From Candidatus Melainabacteria bacterium (GTDB taxonomy: Bacteria > Cyanobacteriota > Vampirovibrionia > Obscuribacterales > Obscuribacteraceae), in assembly GCA_003175915.1 (NCBI GenBank), contig PSRH01000225.1, positions 1 to 29,089 on the forward strand: a DNA stretch of 29,089 nt. The letters are read 5' to 3'. The notes beneath the pieces are model-generated. The model ran no database searches and was not told the DNA's origin. It saw only the letters and a program-made list of their open reading frames with translations. This document shows, in pieces, positions 16,263-22,990 of the stretch (its first letter is position 1; each line of letters starts with the position of its first letter). Position numbers and translations under genes: made by a program.

Positions 16263-17204
16263 ATGGCATTGGATAAGGACATAGATTATGTTTTGGTGAC
16301 GGGGGCTACAGGCAATCAGGGCAACGCCACGGCGCGCTTGCTTCTCGAAAAAGGCTTCCGGGTCAGAGCTATGACCCACCAACCGCACAGTCCTAAGGCC
16401 GCACTTTTAGCCGCTGCCGGCGCCGAAATTGTCTTGGGAAACCTGGATGATCCGGCAGTACTCCACAGCGCCTTTGTTGGCGTCAAGGGCGTCTTTGCCG
16501 TTCAAGGCTCAAGGAGAGCAGAATCGAGAGTCGAAGAAGAGCGCGGAAAGCGCCTTGCCTACATTGCCAAAGAGCAGGACGTTCCACAATATATATACAG
16601 TTCCGTTGCCTCGGCACGAGAAAAGAGCGGCATACCGCACTTTGAAGTCAAGGGAAGAATAGAGAAGACGATCCGGGATTTGAATTTTCCTTCGCACACT
16701 TTTTTACGGGGAACTTTCTTTATGGAAAGCCTTCTGGATCCCGATTTATTTCCCGAGGTCGTCTCTTCCGGCAAACTAATTTGCCCGATCAGCCCACAAA
16801 CCAGGGTGCAAATGGTTTCGGCAGAAGACGTTGCAAAGTTCGCCGTCTATTCATTCGAAAATCCCACTCTTATGAACGGCGTGGAACTCGACCTGGCAGG
16901 TGACGAACACACCTTTGAAGAAGTGGCCCAAGTATTGAGTATTGCCTTCCATAAGAACATTGAATTTGCTTCGGTTGATATGGATGAATTTGCCAAGCTC
17001 AGGGATTTATCTCATGAGCGCCGCCATAATGTCGAACGAATAATGGACTGGTGGGAAGCCGTAGGTTGGGACATAGACATCGGCGGATTGATGCTGGCCA
17101 GCCGCAATTGCGGAATTGAGCTCAAAACTCTCAATGAGTGGGCTATAGGCCAGGCCACTAAATCTGGTGTCTATAGTTCTTCTGGTTCAGCCATTTCCTC
17201 TTAA
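16263..17204 (+). CDS. NmrA-family NAD(P)-binding reductase/sensor (atypical SDR)
   Basis: The 313-residue protein begins with a Rossmann motif VLVTGATGNQG (about residues 11-21) followed by the NmrA-type AxxLLEKGFRVRAMTHQP pattern, in which a basic residue after the second strand suggests NADP preference. The middle contains YIYSSVASA and the usual FLRGTFFMES substrate-side segment. It lacks the YxxxK catalytic pair in a clear position, as in many NmrA-like members, which act as redox sensors or quinone/isoflavone-type reductases. AAGGAG directly abuts the ATG with no spacer. The in-frame TTG at 16269 has an ideal 6-base spacing and would give MDKDIDYVLVTGATG, so it may be the true start. 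It probably forms an operon with the MDR oxidoreductase and the small membrane protein downstream. Confidence 0.88.
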   Translation: MALDKDIDYVLVTGATGNQGNATARLLLEKGFRVRAMTHQPHSPKAALLAAAGAEIVLGNLDDPAVLHSAFVGVKGVFAVQGSRRAESRVEEERGKRLAYIAKEQDVPQYIYSSVASAREKSGIPHFEVKGRIEKTIRDLNFPSHTFLRGTFFMESLLDPDLFPEVVSSGKLICPISPQTRVQMVSAEDVAKFAVYSFENPTLMNGVELDLAGDEHTFEEVAQVLSIAFHKNIEFASVDMDEFAKLRDLSHERRHNVERIMDWWEAVGWDIDIGGLMLASRNCGIELKTLNEWAIGQATKSGVYSSSGSAISS

Positions 17205-17219
17205 AGAGACGGCTCTTTT
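17203..17219 (+). terminator. Weak terminator-like hairpin after the NmrA-type gene
   Basis: AAAGAG (17203-17208), tetraloop ACGG and CTCTTT (17213-17218) followed by one more T overlap the stop codon region. The stem is short and the T run is four, so it may at most attenuate read-through into the next gene, which starts 37 bases later. Confidence 0.25.
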
Positions 17220-17255
17220 GCTAATATAGAGCGACAGCACTGTGGAGGAAAAACC

Positions 17256-18305
17256 ATGGCACAGGCAGTCAAGCTCGCCCAGAATGTGCAGGCTTACCGA
17301 TTAGTTGAAAAATTCGGCATTGATCACCTGGTTGTTTCCGAATCAAAACCTGAGCCAATAGGGCACGGACAGGTGCGGGTCAAAATGCACGCTGCATCGC
17401 TGAACTATCGCGACCTGATGATTGTCAGGGGCGAGTACAACCCTAATCTCAGGCAGCCTACTGGACTGGTACCACTGTCTGATGGAGCCGGCGAAGTTGT
17501 CGAACTGGGCGAGGGGGTAACTCGTTTCAAAGTAGGCGATCGGGTAGCTGGCCTGTTCTTTCAAAGTTGGCTGGCCGGTGAATGTGATGAACAAAAGTCG
17601 AAATCGGCCCTGGCCGGAAGTATCGACGGAGTTTTGACCACCTACAAAGTTTTTCACGAGGACGGACTGATTTCTTTACCGGCCCATTTGAGCTACGAAG
17701 AGGGAGCGACCCTGCCTTGCGCTGCTGTCACTGCCTGGAACGCCTTGATCTTTAGCGGCGGCTTGCGGGCTGGTGAAACAGTATTGACGCAGGGCACCGG
17801 CGGTGTCTCCATCTTCGCCTTGCAATTCTCCAAAATTACCGGAGCAAGAGTGATCGTTATATCCAGCAGCGATGAAAAGCTTGCTCGAGCCGAAAAGCTC
17901 GGTGCCAATGACTTGATCAATTACAAGAAGAACCCCAACTGGGAAATAAAGGTCAAAGAACTGACAAGAGGAAGAGGCGTGGACCATATTGTTGAACTGG
18001 GCGGAGCTTCAACACTGACCAAATCGCTCCAGGCCATTCGTCTGGGCGGACAGATCTCCTTGATTGGCGTGTTGTCCGGCAAGAGCGGAGAAATCAACCC
18101 GGTTCCGATTCTCATGAAAAACGTGTGCGTCCAGGGAATTTATGTTGGCTCACGGGAAATGTTTGAGGGTATGAATGCCGCCATCAGTCTCCATAAACTC
18201 CATCCCGTGATCGATCGCGTCTTTCCCTTTGCGGAAGCGAAGCAAGCCTTCAGCTACATGGAAAGTAGCTCGCACCTGGGCAAAATCGTCATTAAAATAG
18301 CCTAG
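17256..18305 (+). CDS. Zinc-free medium-chain dehydrogenase/reductase (quinone oxidoreductase-like)
   Basis: The 349-residue protein has the MDR fold. A GroES-like N-terminal domain includes LNYRDLMIVRGEY and PLSDGAGEVVELGEGV, and a Rossmann domain has GTGGVSIFALQFSKITGARV (about residues 179-198). It ends with a typical SSHLGKIVIKIA. At the positions where zinc-dependent alcohol dehydrogenases have the catalytic Cys and GHE, it has NYRD and LSDGAGE, and the structural four-Cys lobe is missing. It therefore belongs with the zinc-independent NADPH:quinone/enone reductases of MDR. It is annotated in many genomes as NAD(P)-dependent alcohol dehydrogenase. GGAGGA lies 6 bases before the ATG. The neighbouring NmrA-type gene suggests a joint role in carbonyl or quinone reduction. 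Confidence 0.9.
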   Translation: MAQAVKLAQNVQAYRLVEKFGIDHLVVSESKPEPIGHGQVRVKMHAASLNYRDLMIVRGEYNPNLRQPTGLVPLSDGAGEVVELGEGVTRFKVGDRVAGLFFQSWLAGECDEQKSKSALAGSIDGVLTTYKVFHEDGLISLPAHLSYEEGATLPCAAVTAWNALIFSGGLRAGETVLTQGTGGVSIFALQFSKITGARVIVISSSDEKLARAEKLGANDLINYKKNPNWEIKVKELTRGRGVDHIVELGGASTLTKSLQAIRLGGQISLIGVLSGKSGEINPVPILMKNVCVQGIYVGSREMFEGMNAAISLHKLHPVIDRVFPFAEAKQAFSYMESSSHLGKIVIKIA

Positions 18306-18337
18306 TAGGTCGATTGCAAAAACGGAGTTAAGGAGAA

Positions 18338-18631
18338 ATGGTTATTGGGTACTATGTCTCAGCAGCTGTCATCTTTCTGATCGCTGCCGCCTTTTTTGTC
18401 TTCCTTTGGCGGTTGGCCAAACGTCGTGGATACAATCCCTGGTGTTGGATTTTTTCGGGACTGATCGGCTTGATCGTCCTTTTGTGCATGCCCAGCCCGA
18501 AAACGGCAGCTACCCCGGAGCAAACTGCCCTGCGTGCTAAACGCGGCAATATTACCGGTGTGGTTATAACCACTGCTCTCTTACTAATTAATATCCTTCA
18601 CCACTTTTTGCACCCGCACCCAATCCATTAA
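18338..18631 (+). CDS. Small three-helix membrane protein, function unknown
   Basis: The 97-residue protein has three hydrophobic helices: residues about 4-26 (YYVSAAVIFLIAAAFFVFLW), 37-51 (WIFSGLIGLIVLLCM) and 72-90 (GVVITTALLLINILHHFL). A basic loop, AKRRGYNPW, lies between the first two, and the tail is His/Pro-rich. AAGGAG lies 5 bases before the ATG, and the gene follows the MDR oxidoreductase by 32 bases, so it is likely the last gene of that operon. No family is recognised. Confidence 0.75.
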   Translation: MVIGYYVSAAVIFLIAAAFFVFLWRLAKRRGYNPWCWIFSGLIGLIVLLCMPSPKTAATPEQTALRAKRGNITGVVITTALLLINILHHFLHPHPIH

Positions 18632-18636
18632 TTGCC

Positions 18637-19635
18637 TTACCGTGACTGGTTGATTGCCGTGCTCATAGATTTAGTCGTGCTGGCAAGTTGAGCCATCAAT
18701 CCGAACAATTGCAGCATGTTTGGCGGCGCAGTTTCTTGGCGCAATTCCCGATAGATCATGGCCACATTGGCGGCCATCCGTTCGCCATCATTCCAATCCG
18801 CGTAAGGGCCATCGAGCATCTGCCGGGCCGCTTCCAATACATCTCTTCCGGAATCAAAATGCTTACGTGCTTCCGCAGCAACGTACTGAAAGTATTCTTT
18901 TACAGCACTGACGCCTCTTACGTCGGTGATTGGTCCATGACCCGGTACAACAATTTTTGGTTTGAGGTCAAGCATGATTTGACAGGCCTTGATGCAGTTA
19001 GCAACCGGGCCTGCCCACATTAGAGGATGCCCCTCGATAAATAAGATGTCGCCGGCAAAAATGATTCCGCAATCGACTACGTAAATTATGGTATCGCCGG
19101 CAGTGTGGGCCGGTCCAACTTCAATAAGCTCAACTTGCTTTTTGCCAACCGTTCGCTTAAGCCTACCTTCGAACAAAGTGGTTGGTGGTTTTCTTTCTAT
19201 TCCTGAGAATTCGAACTTGCCAAAGCATTGCTTGAAATATTTCCCGACCTCTCCCATTTTTTCCGATTCCTTGAGAATCTGATCCATCATCTGCGGACTC
19301 TCATGGGCAAATGATGCAGCCGTGGCTTTAGAAGCTACGACATCAGCTCCTTCAACAAGAATATTTCCGTTACAATGATCGCCGTTTGAATGCGTGTTGA
19401 CGACAGTGGCAATGCGCCCGGTCTGATTTGGTATTACTCGTTTCATAGCAGCAAGCATTTCTCTCGTCAGATTCAAGTCATACAGGGTATCGACAAGCAT
19501 GGCTTCCTGACCATCGGTGATCAAGCCAGCGTTGCTGAAACCCCATGAGCCATCCGGTTGTAGCCAGGCATAACACCCATTGCCCAGATCCCTGAGACCC
19601 TTGCTGTAAGAAAATTGCGGCAGTCCAAGTTTCAT
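18637..19635 (-). CDS. Metallo-beta-lactamase-fold hydrolase with an altered HxNxDH motif
   Basis: The 332-residue protein has the MBL-fold metal motifs in order: HSNGDH at residues 82-87, His177 in GPAHTAGD, Asp196 in FAGDILF and His233 in VVPGHGP. In the first motif the second His of HxHxDH is Asn84, so metal site 1 lacks a ligand, whereas site 2 (Asp86, His87, bridging Asp196 and His233) is complete. THSNGDHCNGN-type MBL hydrolases form a known subgroup, so this is probably genuine family variation rather than damage. The substrate is unknown; no signal peptide is seen. GAGAGG lies 5 bases before the ATG. It follows the GDT1-type transporter gene by 38 bases on the same strand and is likely co-transcribed. 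Confidence 0.88.
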   Translation of the reverse strand: MKLGLPQFSYSKGLRDLGNGCYAWLQPDGSWGFSNAGLITDGQEAMLVDTLYDLNLTREMLAAMKRVIPNQTGRIATVVNTHSNGDHCNGNILVEGADVVASKATAASFAHESPQMMDQILKESEKMGEVGKYFKQCFGKFEFSGIERKPPTTLFEGRLKRTVGKKQVELIEVGPAHTAGDTIIYVVDCGIIFAGDILFIEGHPLMWAGPVANCIKACQIMLDLKPKIVVPGHGPITDVRGVSAVKEYFQYVAAEARKHFDSGRDVLEAARQMLDGPYADWNDGERMAANVAMIYRELRQETAPPNMLQLFGLMAQLASTTKSMSTAINQSR

Positions 19636-19673
19636 CGTCGCCTCTCAAAAATATCTCAACAAGTACCCCATAC

Positions 19674-20246
19674 CTATGGGTGATGCAAAAGCGTGTCAGC
19701 AATAGCCAGACCGCCGGAAACTACATATACTACAGCAACAGCAATCTGAATGGACCTTGCCGATAAGCGATTGCCGACGGCCTTGCCGGCCAGGATTGCC
19801 AAGGCGTTAGAAGCCACCAGTCCGACTGTAGCACCCATCCAGACTGCCAAAAAGTCATGGTAGCGGGTTGCCACAGCGACAGCCGTGAGCATAGTCTTGT
19901 CACCAAGTTCAGCCAGGAAGAAGGCTATGATCACGGTCATGAGCGGCCCGTGCTTACCAAAATGCGGTTTCTCCTCTTCCTTTGCCTGATCTCCCTTAAG
20001 CGTCCAGATACCAAATCCAATGAAAGCGATGCCAGCAATCAAATTTACCCAGTAGGCAGGGAACACCTTGCCGAAACTTTCTCCTAAGGCGACCGATATC
20101 AAGTTGATCAAAAGGGTGGCGATGCAAACGCCAATCAACACCGTTATAGCCTTGTATTTGGCCGAAAAAGCCAGAGTCATAAGCTGAGTTTTGTCCCCCA
20201 TTTCAGCCATGAAGACAAAAAACAGCGCCGCCCAAAAACCTTTCAT
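19674..20246 (-). CDS. GDT1/TMEM165 (UPF0016) family cation transporter
   Basis: The 190-residue membrane protein has the two hallmark repeats of the family, EMGDKTQL (about residues 14-21) and ELGDKTML (about 112-119). Each lies in a helix of a 3+3 transmembrane repeat with a polar cytosolic loop (KGDQAKEEEKPHFGKHG) between the halves. Members such as cyanobacterial Mnx and yeast Gdt1 move Mn2+ or Ca2+, probably against protons. The longest frame begins at a TTG (20252), but ATG 20246 is preferred because AGG lies about 7 bases upstream and the protein then begins MKGFWAALFFVF. A weak promoter-like pair (reverse strand GTTCAA/ACTATA at 20368-20373 and 20347-20352, 15-base spacer) lies upstream. 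Confidence 0.93.
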   Translation of the reverse strand: MKGFWAALFFVFMAEMGDKTQLMTLAFSAKYKAITVLIGVCIATLLINLISVALGESFGKVFPAYWVNLIAGIAFIGFGIWTLKGDQAKEEEKPHFGKHGPLMTVIIAFFLAELGDKTMLTAVAVATRYHDFLAVWMGATVGLVASNALAILAGKAVGNRLSARSIQIAVAVVYVVSGGLAIADTLLHHP

Positions 20247-20405
20247 TAGCAACCTGCCTTGAATATCCGTCCTGTGATCTTATTTGCTGTCGGCAACTTT
20301 GTTTGCTAAATCTTGATGAACTTTCCCTAGTTACCGGGCAGTGGCAACTATACTTTATTTTAGATTGGTTCAAATGCATCGTCGTCTTATCTTCAGGCCA
20401 AAGCC

Positions 20406-20744
20406 ATGGATGTTTTGAAAGCTGCCAGCAGCTTCGCTGATGGGCTACTCGATCTTTTCAGTCGCACTGCCAAGAAACTCGAATCACCGGGCAAGGAATT
20501 GAGTCGGGACAGCATCCTGGGTGCCGAGGCACAAGTTTCTACCTCTATAGAAAGAGCCGGCGTCGGTGAGGTTCTAGTCGTATTGGGCGGTTGCCTTCAG
20601 AATTATCCTGCCCGGGCTGTGCGTCCCGATCAAAGGTTTGAAAAGGGCAGTAAGGTGCGAATAGCCGATGTCGGGGCCAATCTTCTTTATGTTGAATCTT
20701 GTCTTGTCAAACCGACAACACCGCGCATCGAAGTGATCGACTAA
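20406..20744 (+). CDS. Small NfeD-type OB-fold protein without membrane helices
   Basis: The 112-residue protein has an N-terminal helix (about residues 1-35) and a C-terminal half (about 50-105) matching the soluble OB-fold domain of NfeD proteins: GEVLVVLGGCLQNYPARAV, then FEKGSKVRIADVGANLLYVE. NfeD normally follows four or so membrane helices and works next to a stomatin/flotillin-type SPFH protein or ClpP-like protease. Neither is present here, so its partner is unknown. It is divergent from the GDT1-type gene and convergent with the TetR gene (27 bases between). The ATG has only a weak SD. Confidence 0.65.
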   Translation: MDVLKAASSFADGLLDLFSRTAKKLESPGKELSRDSILGAEAQVSTSIERAGVGEVLVVLGGCLQNYPARAVRPDQRFEKGSKVRIADVGANLLYVESCLVKPTTPRIEVID

Positions 20745-20771
20745 CGTGGCCACAGCGAAAAGCAAGTCTGT

Positions 20772-21410
20772 TTAGTTTCGTTTGCTGCTGCGCCGCAAGA
20801 TCAATTCAATCAAATTATCCGCCAAGCGTTCCATTCGAAACGGAAGGATCTCCTTGCCGTAGAGGATTTCCTGAGTCATGATGTAGCTCACCAGGCTTCC
20901 GCAAAAAATGCGAGCACAGGCTTCTGGATCTTTGATGTTCAACTCCGGATGAGCATCAAAGTAATCAGTAAGAATTTTCATACCAGGTTTGATCACAGTG
21001 TTGACATAGAGCCTGGCCAGCTCCGGAAATCTGCTTGATTCACCAACAACCGTGCGCATCAAGGCTATGTACGACTTGTCCTTTTGCCGGTCAGCAAACA
21101 CCTCGGCTATCTTCCTCAGAACAGTTTCGGGCGCTTCCGGACTGGCAATCCTCTCGCCAAATTGCCCGCGAAAATGCTCGAGTGTAAGCGATTCTATGAT
21201 GGCAACAAACAAGCCCTCTTTGTCATTAAAGTGACTATAGATCGTTTGTTTGATGACACCGGCGCGCTCGGCGACACGATTCATGCTCGTACCCTTGTAG
21301 CCATATTGCAAGAAAGTCTCAAGAGCAGCTTTAACGATCCGATCCCTTTTCGCTTTTGAATAGGCGGAGAGATCTTCTTTCTTGCTTGAGTGGCTCAGGG
21401 AGAGATTCAT
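20772..21410 (-). CDS. TetR/AcrR-family repressor, probable regulator of the divergent ABC exporter
   Basis: The 212-residue protein has an N-terminal TetR helix-turn-helix (residues about 22-68): RDRIVKAALETFLQYGYKGTS, read here in two parts as RDRIVKAALETF and QYGYKGTS, then VAERAGVIKQTIYSHFNDKEGLF, read as VAERAGV and IYSHFNDKEGLF. The C-terminal ~140 residues are helical, as in ligand-binding dimerisation domains. The gene is divergent from the four-gene exporter. A perfect 18-bp palindrome sits in the exporter promoter, giving a ready operator. In E. coli the TetR protein CecR (YbiH) neighbours the homologous ybhGFSR genes. GGAAGGG lies just before the ATG. Confidence 0.92.
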   Translation of the reverse strand: MNLSLSHSSKKEDLSAYSKAKRDRIVKAALETFLQYGYKGTSMNRVAERAGVIKQTIYSHFNDKEGLFVAIIESLTLEHFRGQFGERIASPEAPETVLRKIAEVFADRQKDKSYIALMRTVVGESSRFPELARLYVNTVIKPGMKILTDYFDAHPELNIKDPEACARIFCGSLVSYIMTQEILYGKEILPFRMERLADNLIELILRRSSKRN

Positions 21411-21437
21411 AACCCTTCCATTTTTTACTGCTGAGTT

Positions 21438-21459
21438 ACATTGTATAACGACATTGTCG
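21438..21459. promoter_or_regulatory. Direct repeat and odd palindrome upstream of the TetR gene
   Basis: ACATTGT occurs twice with a 13-base period (21438-21444, 21451-21457), and the second copy is part of the odd palindrome CGACATTGTCG (21449-21459). It lies 28-49 bases upstream of the TetR start and overlaps a plausible reverse-strand -10 (TACAAT). It could be a second regulator or autoregulation site and does not resemble the 18-bp operator downstream. Confidence 0.25.
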
Positions 21460-21530
21460 CCTGGCTTTAGCGCTTCCTAGTCAGCCTAACTGCTTGTAAA
21501 AAAACGCCTTTTCCGGACTTTCTGCCGAGT

Positions 21531-21560
21531 TTGACAATTCATACCGTGCGGTATGATAAT
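21531..21560 (+). promoter_or_regulatory. Sigma-70-type promoter of the ABC exporter operon
   Basis: A consensus -35, TTGACA (21531-21536), is separated by 18 bases from -10 GATAAT (21555-21560). A purine/AT-rich start region follows. Transcription would begin near 21567, about 23 bases before the adaptor start codon. The spacer is filled by an inverted repeat. Confidence 0.7.
21539..21556. promoter_or_regulatory. 18-bp perfect inverted repeat: probable TetR operator
   Basis: TCATACCG-TG-CGGTATGA has two 8-bp arms around a 2-bp centre. It spans the -35/-10 spacer and touches the -10 box of the exporter promoter. Its length and symmetry are typical of TetR-family operators, and the adjacent divergent gene encodes such a repressor. 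Confidence 0.7.
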
Positions 21561-21589
21561 AGCATGTCCTTTAGTAAAGATGTCATTCG

Positions 21590-22990
21590 TTGAATAATCG
21601 CCAGCCAAGTTCCATGGATGCCTATCGCAAAGCAATTTTCTCAAAGGAAGCCGCAACCGGGGAGGCGCGGCAGGCAGAAGGCACGGTGCAAAGCCCGAGA
21701 AGGCCCAGCATACCGACAAATAAACCGGACTCTACGAAAGAGATGAGCGGCTCAGGACCGGAATCAAAGAGCGGGCAACCCAAGCGGGATCGAACCAAAA
21801 GGCGGCTATTGCTTTTCCTTCTCATCCTTTTATTGGCGGGCGCCACTTATGGAGCCTGGCGTTTCTTCGTCATGCAATCTGAACGTGGAAAGCTGAGAGT
21901 GAGCGGCCGCATCGAAGGCTATGAAACAAATGTTGGTGCCAAGATTGGTGGGCGGGTTGATTTTATTGCTGTGCGCGAAGGCGATTTCGTTAAAGTCGGT
22001 CAATTGATCGTTCGCATCAGCGATGACGACATTCAAGCCCAGTTGCGCGGCGCTAAAGCTCGCTTAAAAAAAGCAATTGAGTCGCGCGACCAAGCGATCG
22101 AGCAGATCGGCGTAATTAAGAACGCCCTGGCGCAATCGCAGCTGAATAAACGACAGTCGGTTGAGGACGCCAAAGGAAGAATTATGCAGGCAGAAGCCCA
22201 GCTTGCCGCAAGCAAAGCTAACCTGAGCCAAGCTGAAGCACAGTTGTCCGAATCCCAGGCGGATTTGAAGCTAGCTCAGTTGAGAAAAGAACGTTATGAC
22301 ACTCTTGCCGTTCAGGGCGCCGTCATGCAAGATGAAGCCGATCAGGCCGATACCACCATGCAGACGACTGTAGCAACAGTGAGTGCGCGGCGCGCTGCCG
22401 TTGAGGCAGCACGGAAACAATTCGTCGCTTCCGAAGGTGCTTTAACTCAGGCGAAAACTGCCAGATACAATCCGCCTATTCGTACTACCGAAGTGTTTTC
22501 ATCCCAGCACCAGCTTGTTCAAGCCCAATCGCAGCTGAAAGCAGCGCAAGAGGAAATCCAGAACGCTAAATCGTCCGTTGATGAGATCCAGGCAAACATC
22601 GCCTATCTGAACATTCTCAGTCCCATTGATGCAGTTGTCACAGCTCGTGCGGTAGAACCGGGAGCAGTAGTAGTCGCCGGCCAGACAGTGCTATCAATCA
22701 TCAATCTGGACACGGTCTATTTGCGTGCTTATGTTCCAGAAGGAGAGATCGGCAAAGTGCGCGTCGGACAGAAAGCCCTTGTTTACCTGGATTCAGCTCC
22801 AAAGAAAGGCTGGCCTGCGCAAGTAATCGAAATCGACCCCGAAGCTTCTTTCACACCAGAGAACATTTATTTCAGAGATGACCGGGTCAAGCAAGTGTTT
22901 GGCATGAAGATTGCCATCAAGGATCCACAGAGATTTCCCAAACCGGGGATGCCGGCCGACGCGGATATAATGCTCGATGATAAACAATGA
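21590..22990 (+). CDS. HlyD/YbhG-type periplasmic adaptor of an ABC exporter
   Basis: The 466-residue membrane fusion protein starts with a polar cytosolic tail of about 70 residues, unusually long for the family. One transmembrane helix follows (about 72-92, LLLFLLILLLAGATYGAW), then a lipoyl-like half (GRVDFIAVREGDFVKVGQ, about 121-138). A long Ala/Gln-rich coiled-coil hairpin covers about 150-335, and the barrel includes ILSPIDAVVTARAVEPGAVV and VYLRAYVPEGEIGKVRVGQ. The final segment IDPEASFTPENIYFRDDRV is close to YbhG/YhiI-type adaptors. It bridges the inner-membrane exporter to an outer-membrane channel that is not encoded here. The frame begins with TTG at 21590 with no clear SD; ATG 21614 is an alternative. 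The stop overlaps the next start (ATGA). Confidence 0.9.
   Translation: MNNRQPSSMDAYRKAIFSKEAATGEARQAEGTVQSPRRPSIPTNKPDSTKEMSGSGPESKSGQPKRDRTKRRLLLFLLILLLAGATYGAWRFFVMQSERGKLRVSGRIEGYETNVGAKIGGRVDFIAVREGDFVKVGQLIVRISDDDIQAQLRGAKARLKKAIESRDQAIEQIGVIKNALAQSQLNKRQSVEDAKGRIMQAEAQLAASKANLSQAEAQLSESQADLKLAQLRKERYDTLAVQGAVMQDEADQADTTMQTTVATVSARRAAVEAARKQFVASEGALTQAKTARYNPPIRTTEVFSSQHQLVQAQSQLKAAQEEIQNAKSSVDEIQANIAYLNILSPIDAVVTARAVEPGAVVVAGQTVLSIINLDTVYLRAYVPEGEIGKVRVGQKALVYLDSAPKKGWPAQVIEIDPEASFTPENIYFRDDRVKQVFGMKIAIKDPQRFPKPGMPADADIMLDDKQ

Noticed and set aside
20253..20405. yybP-ykoY manganese riboswitch upstream of the GDT1-type gene
   Set aside because: The conserved core sequences of that riboswitch were not found on the reverse strand between the two divergent genes.
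21564..21593. Nine-codon leader peptide overlapping the adaptor start
   Set aside because: The predicted transcription start (about 21567) lies at or after its ATG, so it would not be translated.
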